50,495 nucleotides of DNA from Clostridiales bacterium (GTDB lineage Bacteria; Bacillota; Clostridia; Peptostreptococcales; Anaerovoracaceae). A program made the position numbers and the translations under genes. The stretch covers positions 1-50,495 of the forward strand of contig SVDB01000002.1 in assembly GCA_015058065.1 (NCBI GenBank). Direction: 5' to 3'. The stretch's first letter is position 1. Each line of letters starts with the position of its first letter. The notes below the pieces were generated by a model. That model had not been told where the DNA came from, did no database searches, and saw only the letters and a list, made by a program, of their open reading frames with translations. Of the stretch, positions 1 to 8,108 are shown piece by piece.

Positions 1-1202
1 TGCGCGGCCGGCGTCTGCCGGCTGACGTCGCCGACGTCAGACGAGCCGGGCTCGAATCCGTTTCCGGAGTAGAACGGAAGCAGAAAGTCGTTTAGAGACT
101 TCGTACCGCATTCCGACAGCGCGCTGACAGTCTCCCTGATGCTTTCGTCATACAGGGAACCTGTACCCGGTATCACGCCCTGTCCCGGGCATGTCTTATC
201 GAGTTCCGCCGCGAAAGTCTTCTCCTCTTCCGTATATTCCGGCATCGGAACGGCTTCCATGTTGCTGTACAGAACCTTTTCGAGTGTCGTATTCGGGATA
301 TAGTCCGCTGTTCCGTCCACGAAAATCTTCTCAAAATCCGTCTCAGTCATCAGAGCGGCTCCCTGAGCGCATTTGTCCACTCTCTCCGCGAGCGCGAGTG
401 TGTCCTTTACGGAACGCGCCCTTATCATGTACAGGACCGACGCGTGCGGAGGTACGACATTCGGGGAAAAGCCTCCGCCGTCTATCATCGCGTAATGGAA
501 GCTGCAGTCGTGTCCCATATGCTCTCTCAGATAATTAGCCCCTACGTTCATCAGCTCAACGGCGTCGAGCGCCGATCTGCCGTTTTCCGGATCGCCGGCG
601 GCGTGCGCCGGGATACCTTTGAATTTGTAGAGCAGCTGTACACACGAATTATTCGTTCCGGTCATGATCTGGTTCTCGCTGCCGGGATGCCATGTAAGAG
701 CGCAGTCAAGGCTCTTCCACATTCCTTCGCGGGCCATGAACGCCTTTGAAGCTCCGCCCTCTTCGCCCGGACAGCCGAAGAAGATGACCGTGCCGTCGGC
801 ACCTGTCTCCTCAAGATACTTCTTTACGGCGACCGCCGCTCCGAAAGACGCGGCTCCCAGCATGTTGTGTCCGCAGCCGTGCCCGCTCCCTCCCTGGACC
901 AGAGCCTCAGGAACAGCGGAGCAAGCCTTCTGAGAAAGACCTGAAAGCGCGTCAAACTCACCGAGTATGCCTATCACAGGCTTACCGCTCCCGGAAGCGT
1001 AACTTCCGCTGAACGCGGTATCCATGCCCGCGAGACCGGTCTCCACATCGAATCCGTACTCCTTCAGTTTCTCGACATAAAGAGCCGCGGACTTCGTCTC
1101 TTTGAGCGAAAGCTCCGCGAACTCCCATATCGCGTGCGATATGCCGGTGATCTCCGGTTTCAGTGTGTTTTCGATATAATCTATTAATCCTTTTTTATCC
1201 AT
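1..1202 (-). CDS. M20 family amidohydrolase/peptidase, AbgB-like (C-terminus runs off the window)
   Basis: Hand translation of the minus strand from ATG at 1202 gives MDKKGLIDYIENTLKPEITGISHAIWEFAELSLKETKSA...GHGCGHNMLGAASFGAAVAVKKYL...FFGCPGEEGGASKAFMAREGMW...ALTWHPG, with typical M20 metal-site motifs. No stop before the window edge, so it is absent from the ORF track. Confidence 0.85.
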   Translation of the reverse strand, partial: MDKKGLIDYIENTLKPEITGISHAIWEFAELSLKETKSAALYVEKLKEYGFDVETGLAGMDTAFSGSYASGSGKPVIGILGEFDALSGLSQKACSAVPEALVQGGSGHGCGHNMLGAASFGAAVAVKKYLEETGADGTVIFFGCPGEEGGASKAFMAREGMWKSLDCALTWHPGSENQIMTGTNNSCVQLLYKFKGIPAHAAGDPENGRSALDAVELMNVGANYLREHMGHDCSFHYAMIDGGGFSPNVVPPHASVLYMIRARSVKDTLALAERVDKCAQGAALMTETDFEKIFVDGTADYIPNTTLEKVLYSNMEAVPMPEYTEEEKTFAAELDKTCPGQGVIPGTGSLYDESIRETVSALSECGTKSLNDFLLPFYSGNGFEPGSSDVGDVSRQTPAA

Positions 1203-1205
1203 CGT

Positions 1206-2177
1206 TTACAGAACCTTCGAGAGGAAATCCTGCAGACGCGGGTCCTTCGGATGATCGAAGACCTGCTCAGGAGTGCCCTCTTCCTTGATATATCCTTCAT
1301 CCACGAAGAGCACGCGGTTTGACACCTCTCTCGCGAACCCCATCTCGTGAGTGACTATGACCATCGTCATGCCTGCCTGCGCGAGTTCCTTCATCAGATC
1401 GAGTACTTCCCCGATCATCTCAGGATCGAGCGCCGAGGTAGGCTCATCGAAGAGCATTACATCAGGATTCATCGCGAGCGACCTTACGATCGCGATACGC
1501 TGTTTCTGACCTCCTGACAGTTTAGACGGATAGACATCTGCCTTGTCTTCGAGACCGATACGCTTCAGCAGTGTGAGTGCCTGCTCTCTGATCTTCTCCT
1601 TTTCGGCCTTCATATCCTTGACCTTATTGTACTTAGCCGTTTCGATCGGAGCCAGCATGATATTGTCAAGCACGGTCAGGTTGTTGAACAGGTTGAACTG
1701 CTGGAACACCATGCTCATCTTACGCCTGCCGAGGTTGGTGTCGATATGGTTCTCCTTGTAGATCTTCTCCATGAGAGCCTTGTATTCGGATCCCTCTTTA
1801 GAGTTCTTCTCTATAAGAAGGTCCTCGCTCTTGATCTTCATGATGGCGTCCATGTCATCCATACCGCCGGCGACCAGCTTTTTGTATGTATTTGAAGCTC
1901 TTATGACTTCAAAATGCAGATACGGGTCGACCGGCGTCATCAGCTTGCCCTCTATCCAGACCTCACCGAAAGTCGGCTCTTCGAGCAGGTTCATGCAGCG
2001 CAGAAGTGTCGATTTTCCTGAGCCCGACGCGCCGATGATCGAAATGACCTCGCCCTTGTCAACTTCAGTGGTGACGCCTTTGAGCACCTCCAGCGATCCG
2101 AAGTTTTTGAATATATTCTTGACCTCGAGCATCACTTCCTTGCCGGAAGCCTTGTTTTCCGCGTTATCTTTAAGCAC
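1206..2177 (-). CDS. Polar amino acid ABC transporter ATP-binding protein with an unusual insertion
   Basis: Walker [11 protein letters not shown]-loop VFQQFNLF, signature LSGGQKQR, Walker [16 protein letters not shown] start overlaps the permease stop. Confidence 0.93.
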   Translation of the reverse strand: MLKDNAENKASGKEVMLEVKNIFKNFGSLEVLKGVTTEVDKGEVISIIGASGSGKSTLLRCMNLLEEPTFGEVWIEGKLMTPVDPYLHFEVIRASNTYKKLVAGGMDDMDAIMKIKSEDLLIEKNSKEGSEYKALMEKIYKENHIDTNLGRRKMSMVFQQFNLFNNLTVLDNIMLAPIETAKYNKVKDMKAEKEKIREQALTLLKRIGLEDKADVYPSKLSGGQKQRIAIVRSLAMNPDVMLFDEPTSALDPEMIGEVLDLMKELAQAGMTMVIVTHEMGFAREVSNRVLFVDEGYIKEEGTPEQVFDHPKDPRLQDFLSKVL

Positions 2178-2859
2178 TTGCTCTCATCCTCCTTTCCGCG
2201 ATACCTAGAAGCTTAGAGAGTGTGAACGTCAGGACGAAATAGATCACGCCTATGTCCATCAGCGTCGGTATGACGTTGAAGGTCACTCCCTTGATGACCG
2301 AATACGTGGTCATCAGCTCTCCGACAAAGAAAGTGGAGGCGAGCGATGTTTCCTTGATGATGGTTATGAACTCGTTGCCAAGAGCAGGCAGGATGTTCTT
2401 TACTGCCTGCGGCATGACGACCTTGAGCATCGTTGTCCTCGAAGTGAGGCCAAGCGCGCGCGCGGCCTCGGTCTGTCCCTTATCGACCGCGTTGATACCC
2501 GAACGTATTATCTCCGTAACATACGCTGCCGAGTTGAGTGACAGTCCGACCGCCACGCAGGTGAAAGGCGTCATCTCGGCGAATGAGAATATCATCGGAA
2601 CGATGAAGTACGCTATGAATAACTGAAGCAGCGCCGGTGTGCCCCTTATGATCTCGACGAATGCCGTGATCACGGCTCTGAGCACCTTGAAGCGGCTCAT
2701 CTTACCGACCGCCATAAGCGATCCGAGCACTACTCCTGATAATACCGCTATAGCGGAGAGCGCCAGCGTATAGCCGACGCCCGTCCACAGCAGTTTCTGT
2801 CCCAGATAGTATGTTACGAATATTTCCCACATGTCATGGACTATACTGCCCAATGTCAT
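2170..2859 (-). CDS. Amino acid ABC transporter permease
   Basis: HisM/GlnP-like protein with [17 protein letters not shown] and [35 protein letters not shown]. Confidence 0.93.
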   Translation of the reverse strand: MTLGSIVHDMWEIFVTYYLGQKLLWTGVGYTLALSAIAVLSGVVLGSLMAVGKMSRFKVLRAVITAFVEIIRGTPALLQLFIAYFIVPMIFSFAEMTPFTCVAVGLSLNSAAYVTEIIRSGINAVDKGQTEAARALGLTSRTTMLKVVMPQAVKNILPALGNEFITIIKETSLASTFFVGELMTTYSVIKGVTFNVIPTLMDIGVIYFVLTFTLSKLLGIAERRMRASA

Positions 2860-2885
2860 AATTCATTCCTCCGGTATGTCAGTAA

Positions 2886-3824
2886 TTACTCGGTGATCTT
2901 GTTTCCGTTCTCGTCATATCCGAGTTCGTCGATCGTCTTGATCTCAGCCAGCAGCTGGCAGGCTTCGTACCATCCATCCCATACTCCGTCAGCTTCCTGC
3001 TGCTCGAGTACGGCGTTGACAGCCTCGCCGAGTTCCGCGTTGTCCTTGTTGACCAGGATTACGTTGTTCTTGTAAAGTTCATCGATCTCGAAGAGGAAGT
3101 CGCACTGTACGAGTTCGTCCGGATTTGCCGAGATAAACGATTCGCCGTTTCCTACAGCTACAGCCAGAGCGTCGATCTTTCCTGTGAGGAGCGCTGTGCA
3201 GGCATCATTCAGGTTGTCGTAAAGCACCATCTCAGCGCCAGGCAGGTTTGTCTCAACGAGGATCTTCTGAAGCGATCCGACCTGAGCTCCGACCTTGTAT
3301 CCGGTGAAGTCCTCTTCGCTGGTGAACTTGCCCTCATTCGCCTTAGTTGTTATGACGGTCTGCTCGGACTCGTTCTCACCTGCCTTGTACCACCTTGTAA
3401 GGAAGTAGTTCTCGGCACGCTCTTCTGTCCAGCTGAAGCCCGAAATTCCCAGATCCGCGTTTCCTGTCTGTACGGCTGCCATTACAGCGTCGAACGACAT
3501 CGGCTTGATGACCAGTTCCTTATTGAGCGCTACCGCGAGTGACTTCGCGAGCAGGATATCGAATCCTACGTACTGATCATCGCCCTCACGCGAGAGGTCT
3601 ACGAATTCCATCGGAGCGAAGTCCGGTGATACCGCGACCACGAGCTGTCCGTCAGGATTCTCAGGCTCACCGATCTGCTCAAGGTAGTTGTTGTATGCAG
3701 CGGCGACATCCACATCTCCGGAACCGTCCGCTGATTCATCTCCTCCGCCACCGCCGCATGCGCTGAGCATAAATGTGAATATCATCGCAAGCGAGAGAAG
3801 TAATGCTAATGATTTCTTTTTCAT
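2886..3824 (-). CDS. Amino acid ABC transporter substrate-binding lipoprotein
   Basis: Lipoprotein signal MKKKSLALLLSLAMIFTFMLSACGGGG followed by an SBP family 3 domain (VVAVSPDFAPMEFVD...GFDILLAKSLA). Start set at the MKKKS Met rather than the longer ORF. Confidence 0.92.
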   Translation of the reverse strand: MKKKSLALLLSLAMIFTFMLSACGGGGGDESADGSGDVDVAAAYNNYLEQIGEPENPDGQLVVAVSPDFAPMEFVDLSREGDDQYVGFDILLAKSLAVALNKELVIKPMSFDAVMAAVQTGNADLGISGFSWTEERAENYFLTRWYKAGENESEQTVITTKANEGKFTSEEDFTGYKVGAQVGSLQKILVETNLPGAEMVLYDNLNDACTALLTGKIDALAVAVGNGESFISANPDELVQCDFLFEIDELYKNNVILVNKDNAELGEAVNAVLEQQEADGVWDGWYEACQLLAEIKTIDELGYDENGNKITE

Positions 3825-3868
3825 GATTATTCTCCTTTTTCCCAACAAAAGTACTGTTTACGTGCATG

Positions 3869-3897
3869 ACTATAACATCTTTTGTATATTTATTCAA
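3869..3897 (-). promoter_or_regulatory. Predicted sigma-A promoter of the amino-acid ABC operon
   Basis: Minus strand TTGAAT (3892-3897), 17 bp spacer, TATAGT (3869-3874), upstream of the SBP start at 3824. Confidence 0.65.
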
Positions 3898-3943
3898 CAA
3901 ATTACGCTGAATTATTTTCACTATTTTTGTATTTTTATACAAA
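3881..3943. promoter_or_regulatory. Pair of ARG-box-like palindromes
   Basis: TTTGTATTTTTATACAAA (3926-3943; perfect TTTGTAT-N4-ATACAAA) and TTGTATATTTATTCAA (3882-3897), which overlaps the predicted -35. Both resemble the TNTGAATWWWWATTCANW-type ArgR/AhrC box. Confidence 0.5.
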
Positions 3944-3958
3944 CATCAAAATACAAAA

Positions 3959-3975
3959 GGCGGGCATTGCCCGCC
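3959..3975 (-). terminator. Rho-independent terminator after the 2-hydroxyacyl-CoA dehydratase-family gene
   Basis: Stem GGCGGGC-ATT-GCCCGCC, followed on the minus strand by TTTTGTATTTTG. Confidence 0.75.
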
Positions 3976-4010
3976 TCTGTGACTTTTATTCAATTCTGCG
4001 GCAGCAATTC

Positions 4011-5162
4011 CTACAGCATCTCTACGAACGCGGCGATACGCGTATTGAGCTGAGCTATATCAGCCTCAGAATAATCTGTTTCTACCGCGAAATACGGTAC
4101 GTGTTTCTTCTCCGTGCAGAACCTTTCGATCGACTTATGCTCGACATTGTATGTATGGCATGCCTGAAGAGTCATCTCGAGTACTCCGTCAGCCTTATAC
4201 TCATCTATCGTTCTGCCGAGCAGGTCATATCTGTTAGGGTTCGGCGTCATGACCGAACAGCCGATCTGCAGATATCTGTAAGCTACCGCTTCCCAGATGT
4301 CTTCAGCGTCCTCGTCTATGAGTCTGTCATACTGCTTGGCGCCTACGCAGTTTTCCATGGCAACTACGACTCCGCCGTTGTCTTCGATAGCTCTGATGAC
4401 TTTTTCTGTTACTCCCCCGATCGGGCATCCTGTAAGGACGATACGAGGTCTCTTGTCGAGTTTTTTGCCTTCAGCGTATTCATTCCTGATCTTCTCGGCG
4501 ACCGCGTACATCTCAGGCGCGATAGCTGTGTGGTCGAACTTGAATCCGCTTCCGTAAAGGACCTTGAACATATCCAGTCCGGAAACCGGGCACGGATCGT
4601 TCTTCATAATATCTATGAGGTTCTTTTTCGCGACCCTGATCTCATTCTCGAGTTTGACAGCCTTGCGCATGTCATCATCAGTGATCGTGATGCCGAATTT
4701 ATCTTCAATGTATGCTTTGAGTCTGAGGAGTTCCGCTTTATAAAGTTCTAGTCCTTTTTCACTCTGCGAATTCGGAAGATCCATGATGAATACGTCCTTG
4801 AAATCGCTCATGAGCTCATACATCTTCTTTTTTCCGTCGCAGGTGTTCTCGCCGACTACTATGTCACTGAAGTAGAAGAACGGGCATTTATCCTCTTTCG
4901 CGAATCCGTAGCTGGACTTGATGAGCGGACAAAGGTTCGCAGGCAGATCCTTCTCTGCCGCAGGTATGGTCTCTCCGGAAGTTGAGCACAGACCCACTGT
5001 AGCGCATCCCGCGGCGATGGCCAGTTCCTGAGGAAAGTATGTGCAATATGATCCGATGACCGGGATGCCCTGATCCTTGACCTTCTTAACATTAACGAAC
5101 GCGTTCCTTCTTGCTTCCGCGAATTCCTCGAATACCGCAGGCAGTTCTTTGATGATTTCCAT
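4011..5162 (-). CDS. YjiM-like double-cubane-cluster anaerobic reductase / 2-hydroxyacyl-CoA dehydratase D-component family
   Basis: Closely resembles E. coli YjiM along its length as recalled: GSYCTYFPQELAIAAG, NLCPLIKSSYGFAKEDKCPFFYFSDIVVGENTCDGKKKMYE, TGCPIGGVTEKVIRAIEDNGG, LQACHTYNVE. Confidence 0.88.
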   Translation of the reverse strand: MEIIKELPAVFEEFAEARRNAFVNVKKVKDQGIPVIGSYCTYFPQELAIAAGCATVGLCSTSGETIPAAEKDLPANLCPLIKSSYGFAKEDKCPFFYFSDIVVGENTCDGKKKMYELMSDFKDVFIMDLPNSQSEKGLELYKAELLRLKAYIEDKFGITITDDDMRKAVKLENEIRVAKKNLIDIMKNDPCPVSGLDMFKVLYGSGFKFDHTAIAPEMYAVAEKIRNEYAEGKKLDKRPRIVLTGCPIGGVTEKVIRAIEDNGGVVVAMENCVGAKQYDRLIDEDAEDIWEAVAYRYLQIGCSVMTPNPNRYDLLGRTIDEYKADGVLEMTLQACHTYNVEHKSIERFCTEKKHVPYFAVETDYSEADIAQLNTRIAAFVEML

Positions 5163-5264
5163 AAACGGTCTCCCCTTTTCTGTCTGTTATCTGCATCTGT
5201 CAATAGTGGGCCCTGTTTCAGCCTTTCCATAGAATCATCCTACTTTTCTGCGATCAAAACAATA

Positions 5265-5297
5265 GAGGCAGCTATAGAATAAAACTATAACTGCCTC
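5265..5297 (-). terminator. Rho-independent terminator after the NhaC-like gene
   Basis: GAGGCAGCTATAG / CTATAACTGCCTC stem, then TATTGTTTTGAT on the minus strand. Confidence 0.65.
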
Positions 5298-5333
5298 AGA
5301 GTCTGTATTGTTATTCCCGATCATGGATGGCGC

Positions 5334-6659
5334 TTATCTGTCTCTCAGTGTGATCTTTTCATACCACGGGACATAATACGACAGTATGGCGAACAGCGCC
5401 AGCAGGAACAGATACCAGTTATTAGGGATCACATTCATCGGGCTCACCCTTCCTTCGGAGAGTGACGCCACAAGGAGGAACTGCGCTCCGTAAGGGATAA
5501 GTCCCTGCATGATGCATGTGAATATATCCAGTATAGAAGCCGTCTTGCGCGGATCCACATCGTATTTGCCGCTGATCTCCTTTGCCATCGGCCCGTCAAC
5601 TATTATCGCGACGGTGTTGTTCGCTGTAGCCATGTCGGTCAGAGCCGCGAGCGCGCTCAGTCCAAGCTGCGCGGACTTTTTGCCCTTTATGGTCATTGAC
5701 AGTTTCTCGATCAGCCAGTCAAGGCCGCCGTAATGCTTTGCCATCTCCGCGATGCCTCCGCAGAACATCGACAGCAGGAACACTTCTATCATGCCCTGGA
5801 ATCCTGCCCAGATCTGTCCGGCGAATCCCATCAGTGTCAGGTCTCCATAAGCCATGCCTATGATGCCCGCAGCGAAGATGCCTATCGTCAGCACCAGGAA
5901 CACGTTCACCCCGATTATCGCGAGAGCGAGAACGAGAATATACGGGATCACCTTTATGATATCGTAACCCGAAGCTTCTATCGCCTTTGCTGTCTCAGGC
6001 CTTCCGAAAAGTATCAGAAGCACGAAGGTAACGACTGCCGCCGGAAAAGCGATCCAGAAATTCGTGCGGAACTTGTCCTTGAGTTCCACGTTCTGCGTCC
6101 TGGTAGCTGCTATCGTCGTATCGGATATCATCGACAGATTGTCTCCGAACATGGCTCCTGACACACAGGCCGCCATTACGAGTGGCATGTTGAGTCCCGC
6201 CTTGTCTACCATTCCCAGAGCGATCGGCACAAGCGCTCCTATGGTCCCCATTGAAGTTCCCGTAGCAGTTCCCAGGAAAGAGGCGATGATAAAGATGCCC
6301 GCCGTGATCAGAGGAGCAGGTATCACTGACACTCCGAAGTTTACAGTTGCCTCGACTCCGCCCATGGCTCCGGCGACCGCTGAAAAGGCCCCGGCCAGCA
6401 GGAAGATCATGAGCATGTTCATCACATCTTCGCTTGAGGCTCCCCTTGCGAAGATCTTGAAGTTTTCGTTTATACCCGCCTTAGCATTCATAAGGAACGC
6501 GATCAGGACCGCGATGAACATCGCGACGACCGCGGGGAACTGATAGAACGCCATCTCGACGCCTCTTCTCTGAAGTATGATCCCCGCACCGAGGTAGATC
6601 ACGATAAAGACCAGGAATGGCACGAGAGCGAGTCCGTTTTTATTCTTATTTTTCTCCAT
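5334..6659 (-). CDS. NhaC-family Na+/H+ antiporter-like membrane protein
   Basis: Multi-TM protein with GTATGTSMGTIGALVPIALGM, CVSGAMFGDNLSMISDTTIAATRTQ and DMATANNTVAIIVDGPMAKEIS. Confidence 0.85.
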   Translation of the reverse strand: MEKNKNKNGLALVPFLVFIVIYLGAGIILQRRGVEMAFYQFPAVVAMFIAVLIAFLMNAKAGINENFKIFARGASSEDVMNMLMIFLLAGAFSAVAGAMGGVEATVNFGVSVIPAPLITAGIFIIASFLGTATGTSMGTIGALVPIALGMVDKAGLNMPLVMAACVSGAMFGDNLSMISDTTIAATRTQNVELKDKFRTNFWIAFPAAVVTFVLLILFGRPETAKAIEASGYDIIKVIPYILVLALAIIGVNVFLVLTIGIFAAGIIGMAYGDLTLMGFAGQIWAGFQGMIEVFLLSMFCGGIAEMAKHYGGLDWLIEKLSMTIKGKKSAQLGLSALAALTDMATANNTVAIIVDGPMAKEISGKYDVDPRKTASILDIFTCIMQGLIPYGAQFLLVASLSEGRVSPMNVIPNNWYLFLLALFAILSYYVPWYEKITLRDR

Positions 6660-6685
6660 CTTTTAATGTAACTTTAGAAATATCG

Positions 6686-8083
6686 CTATATATGCAGGAA
6701 CAGTCCTGCCATCAGAAAGTAAGTACAAAGTGAAATCATGTCCGTGATGGACGCCATCATCGGTCCTGCCATCAGCGCGGGGTCGATGCCGATGCGCTTC
6801 GCGAGCATAGGCAGCATGGATCCGATCAGTTTCGCGATGATGACTATGAGTATCATGGATACGCATACCGTGATCGCCACCATCGGTGAGTTCTTATCGA
6901 GGTATACTATCCTGAAATAGTTGAGAACACTGAGGCAGATGCCTACTATGACGCCTACCCTGATCTCCTTCCACATGACCTTTATGAAGTCTCCGAGTTC
7001 AAGTTCGCCGGTAGCCATACCGCGGATGACCAGAGTAGATGACTGCGAGCCCGAGTTTCCGCCGGTGCCCATCAGCATAGGCATGTAAATTACCAGCGCT
7101 ATCACGGCTGACATGGCGTCCTCGAATGTAGCCAGGATGCCTCCCGTTACGAAGTACGAGCACATGAGCAGAAACAGCCACGGCAGACGCGCCTTGACGT
7201 GCTGCCAGACGGACCGGTCGAGGTACTCCTTATCCGTCATGTCGATGACTCCGCCCATACGCTCGATATCCTCGGTCGTCTCTTCTTCGATGACTTCGAG
7301 GATGTCGTCGACGGTAACGATACCGACGAGTCTGAATTCGTTATCTACTACCGGGATAGCCAGATATCCGTACCTGGTGAACAGTTCCGATACTTCCTCC
7401 TGGTCGTCATCCACATGGGCTACGACCGGGTCGTCATGCATCAGTTCCGAGACCTTTACGTTATCCGGCGCTATGACCAGCGACTTGAGTGAAACGACTC
7501 CGATCAGTTTACGCCCTCTGTCGAGCACGTAGCAGGTATAGATCGTCTCGGAGTCGAGTCCGACGTCCCTGATGTGCGCCAGAGCTTCCCCGACGGTGTC
7601 GTCCTTTCTGAGGTTGATGTACTCCGGCGTCATCAGCGCGCCGGCGCTGTCCTCTTTGTATTTGAGGAATGTGTTGATCAGCTTGCGCTCGCTCTTCGGC
7701 GTCTTGTCAAGTATCTTATCGACGATGTTCGACGGGAGTTCTTCAAGAACGTCGATCATATCGTCGAAGTCGAGTTCATCAAGTATGTATCTGATCTCGG
7801 GGTCGGTTATGATGTTGATGATGTCTACCTGGTCATCTATGCTGAGTTCGGCAAAAACATCGACGCTTATATCTTTCGGAAGCGCTCTAAAGAGTACGAC
7901 CATCCTCTGGAGGTCGAACTCACGCCTGATGTCCACCAGCATCTCCGCGATCTCAACTTCATTGTGCTTAAGAAGTTCGTCTCTGCAATGGAAGTATTTC
8001 TTCTCCTCAAGAAGTTCGAAGATCTTCTCCAGGGACTCATCGTATGCCTGATCCATATCAGGAACCATGTTTAAATTCTCCAT
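6686..8083 (-). CDS. mgtE: Magnesium transporter MgtE
   Basis: N domain, paired CBS domains (GALMTPEYINLRKDDTVGEAL, VDDILEVIEEE) and a C-terminal TM domain with MPMLMGTGGNSGSQSSTLVIRG. Confidence 0.96.
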   Translation of the reverse strand: MENLNMVPDMDQAYDESLEKIFELLEEKKYFHCRDELLKHNEVEIAEMLVDIRREFDLQRMVVLFRALPKDISVDVFAELSIDDQVDIINIITDPEIRYILDELDFDDMIDVLEELPSNIVDKILDKTPKSERKLINTFLKYKEDSAGALMTPEYINLRKDDTVGEALAHIRDVGLDSETIYTCYVLDRGRKLIGVVSLKSLVIAPDNVKVSELMHDDPVVAHVDDDQEEVSELFTRYGYLAIPVVDNEFRLVGIVTVDDILEVIEEETTEDIERMGGVIDMTDKEYLDRSVWQHVKARLPWLFLLMCSYFVTGGILATFEDAMSAVIALVIYMPMLMGTGGNSGSQSSTLVIRGMATGELELGDFIKVMWKEIRVGVIVGICLSVLNYFRIVYLDKNSPMVAITVCVSMILIVIIAKLIGSMLPMLAKRIGIDPALMAGPMMASITDMISLCTYFLMAGLFLHI

Positions 8084-8108
8084 TGGTCCGTCCTCCTTTC
8101 CCTTTTCC

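Noticed and set aside
4859-5230. 123-aa ORF overlapping the start of the YjiM-like gene
   Set aside because: Frame-shifted shadow of the YjiM-like coding sequence, Arg/Ser-rich and without family similarity.
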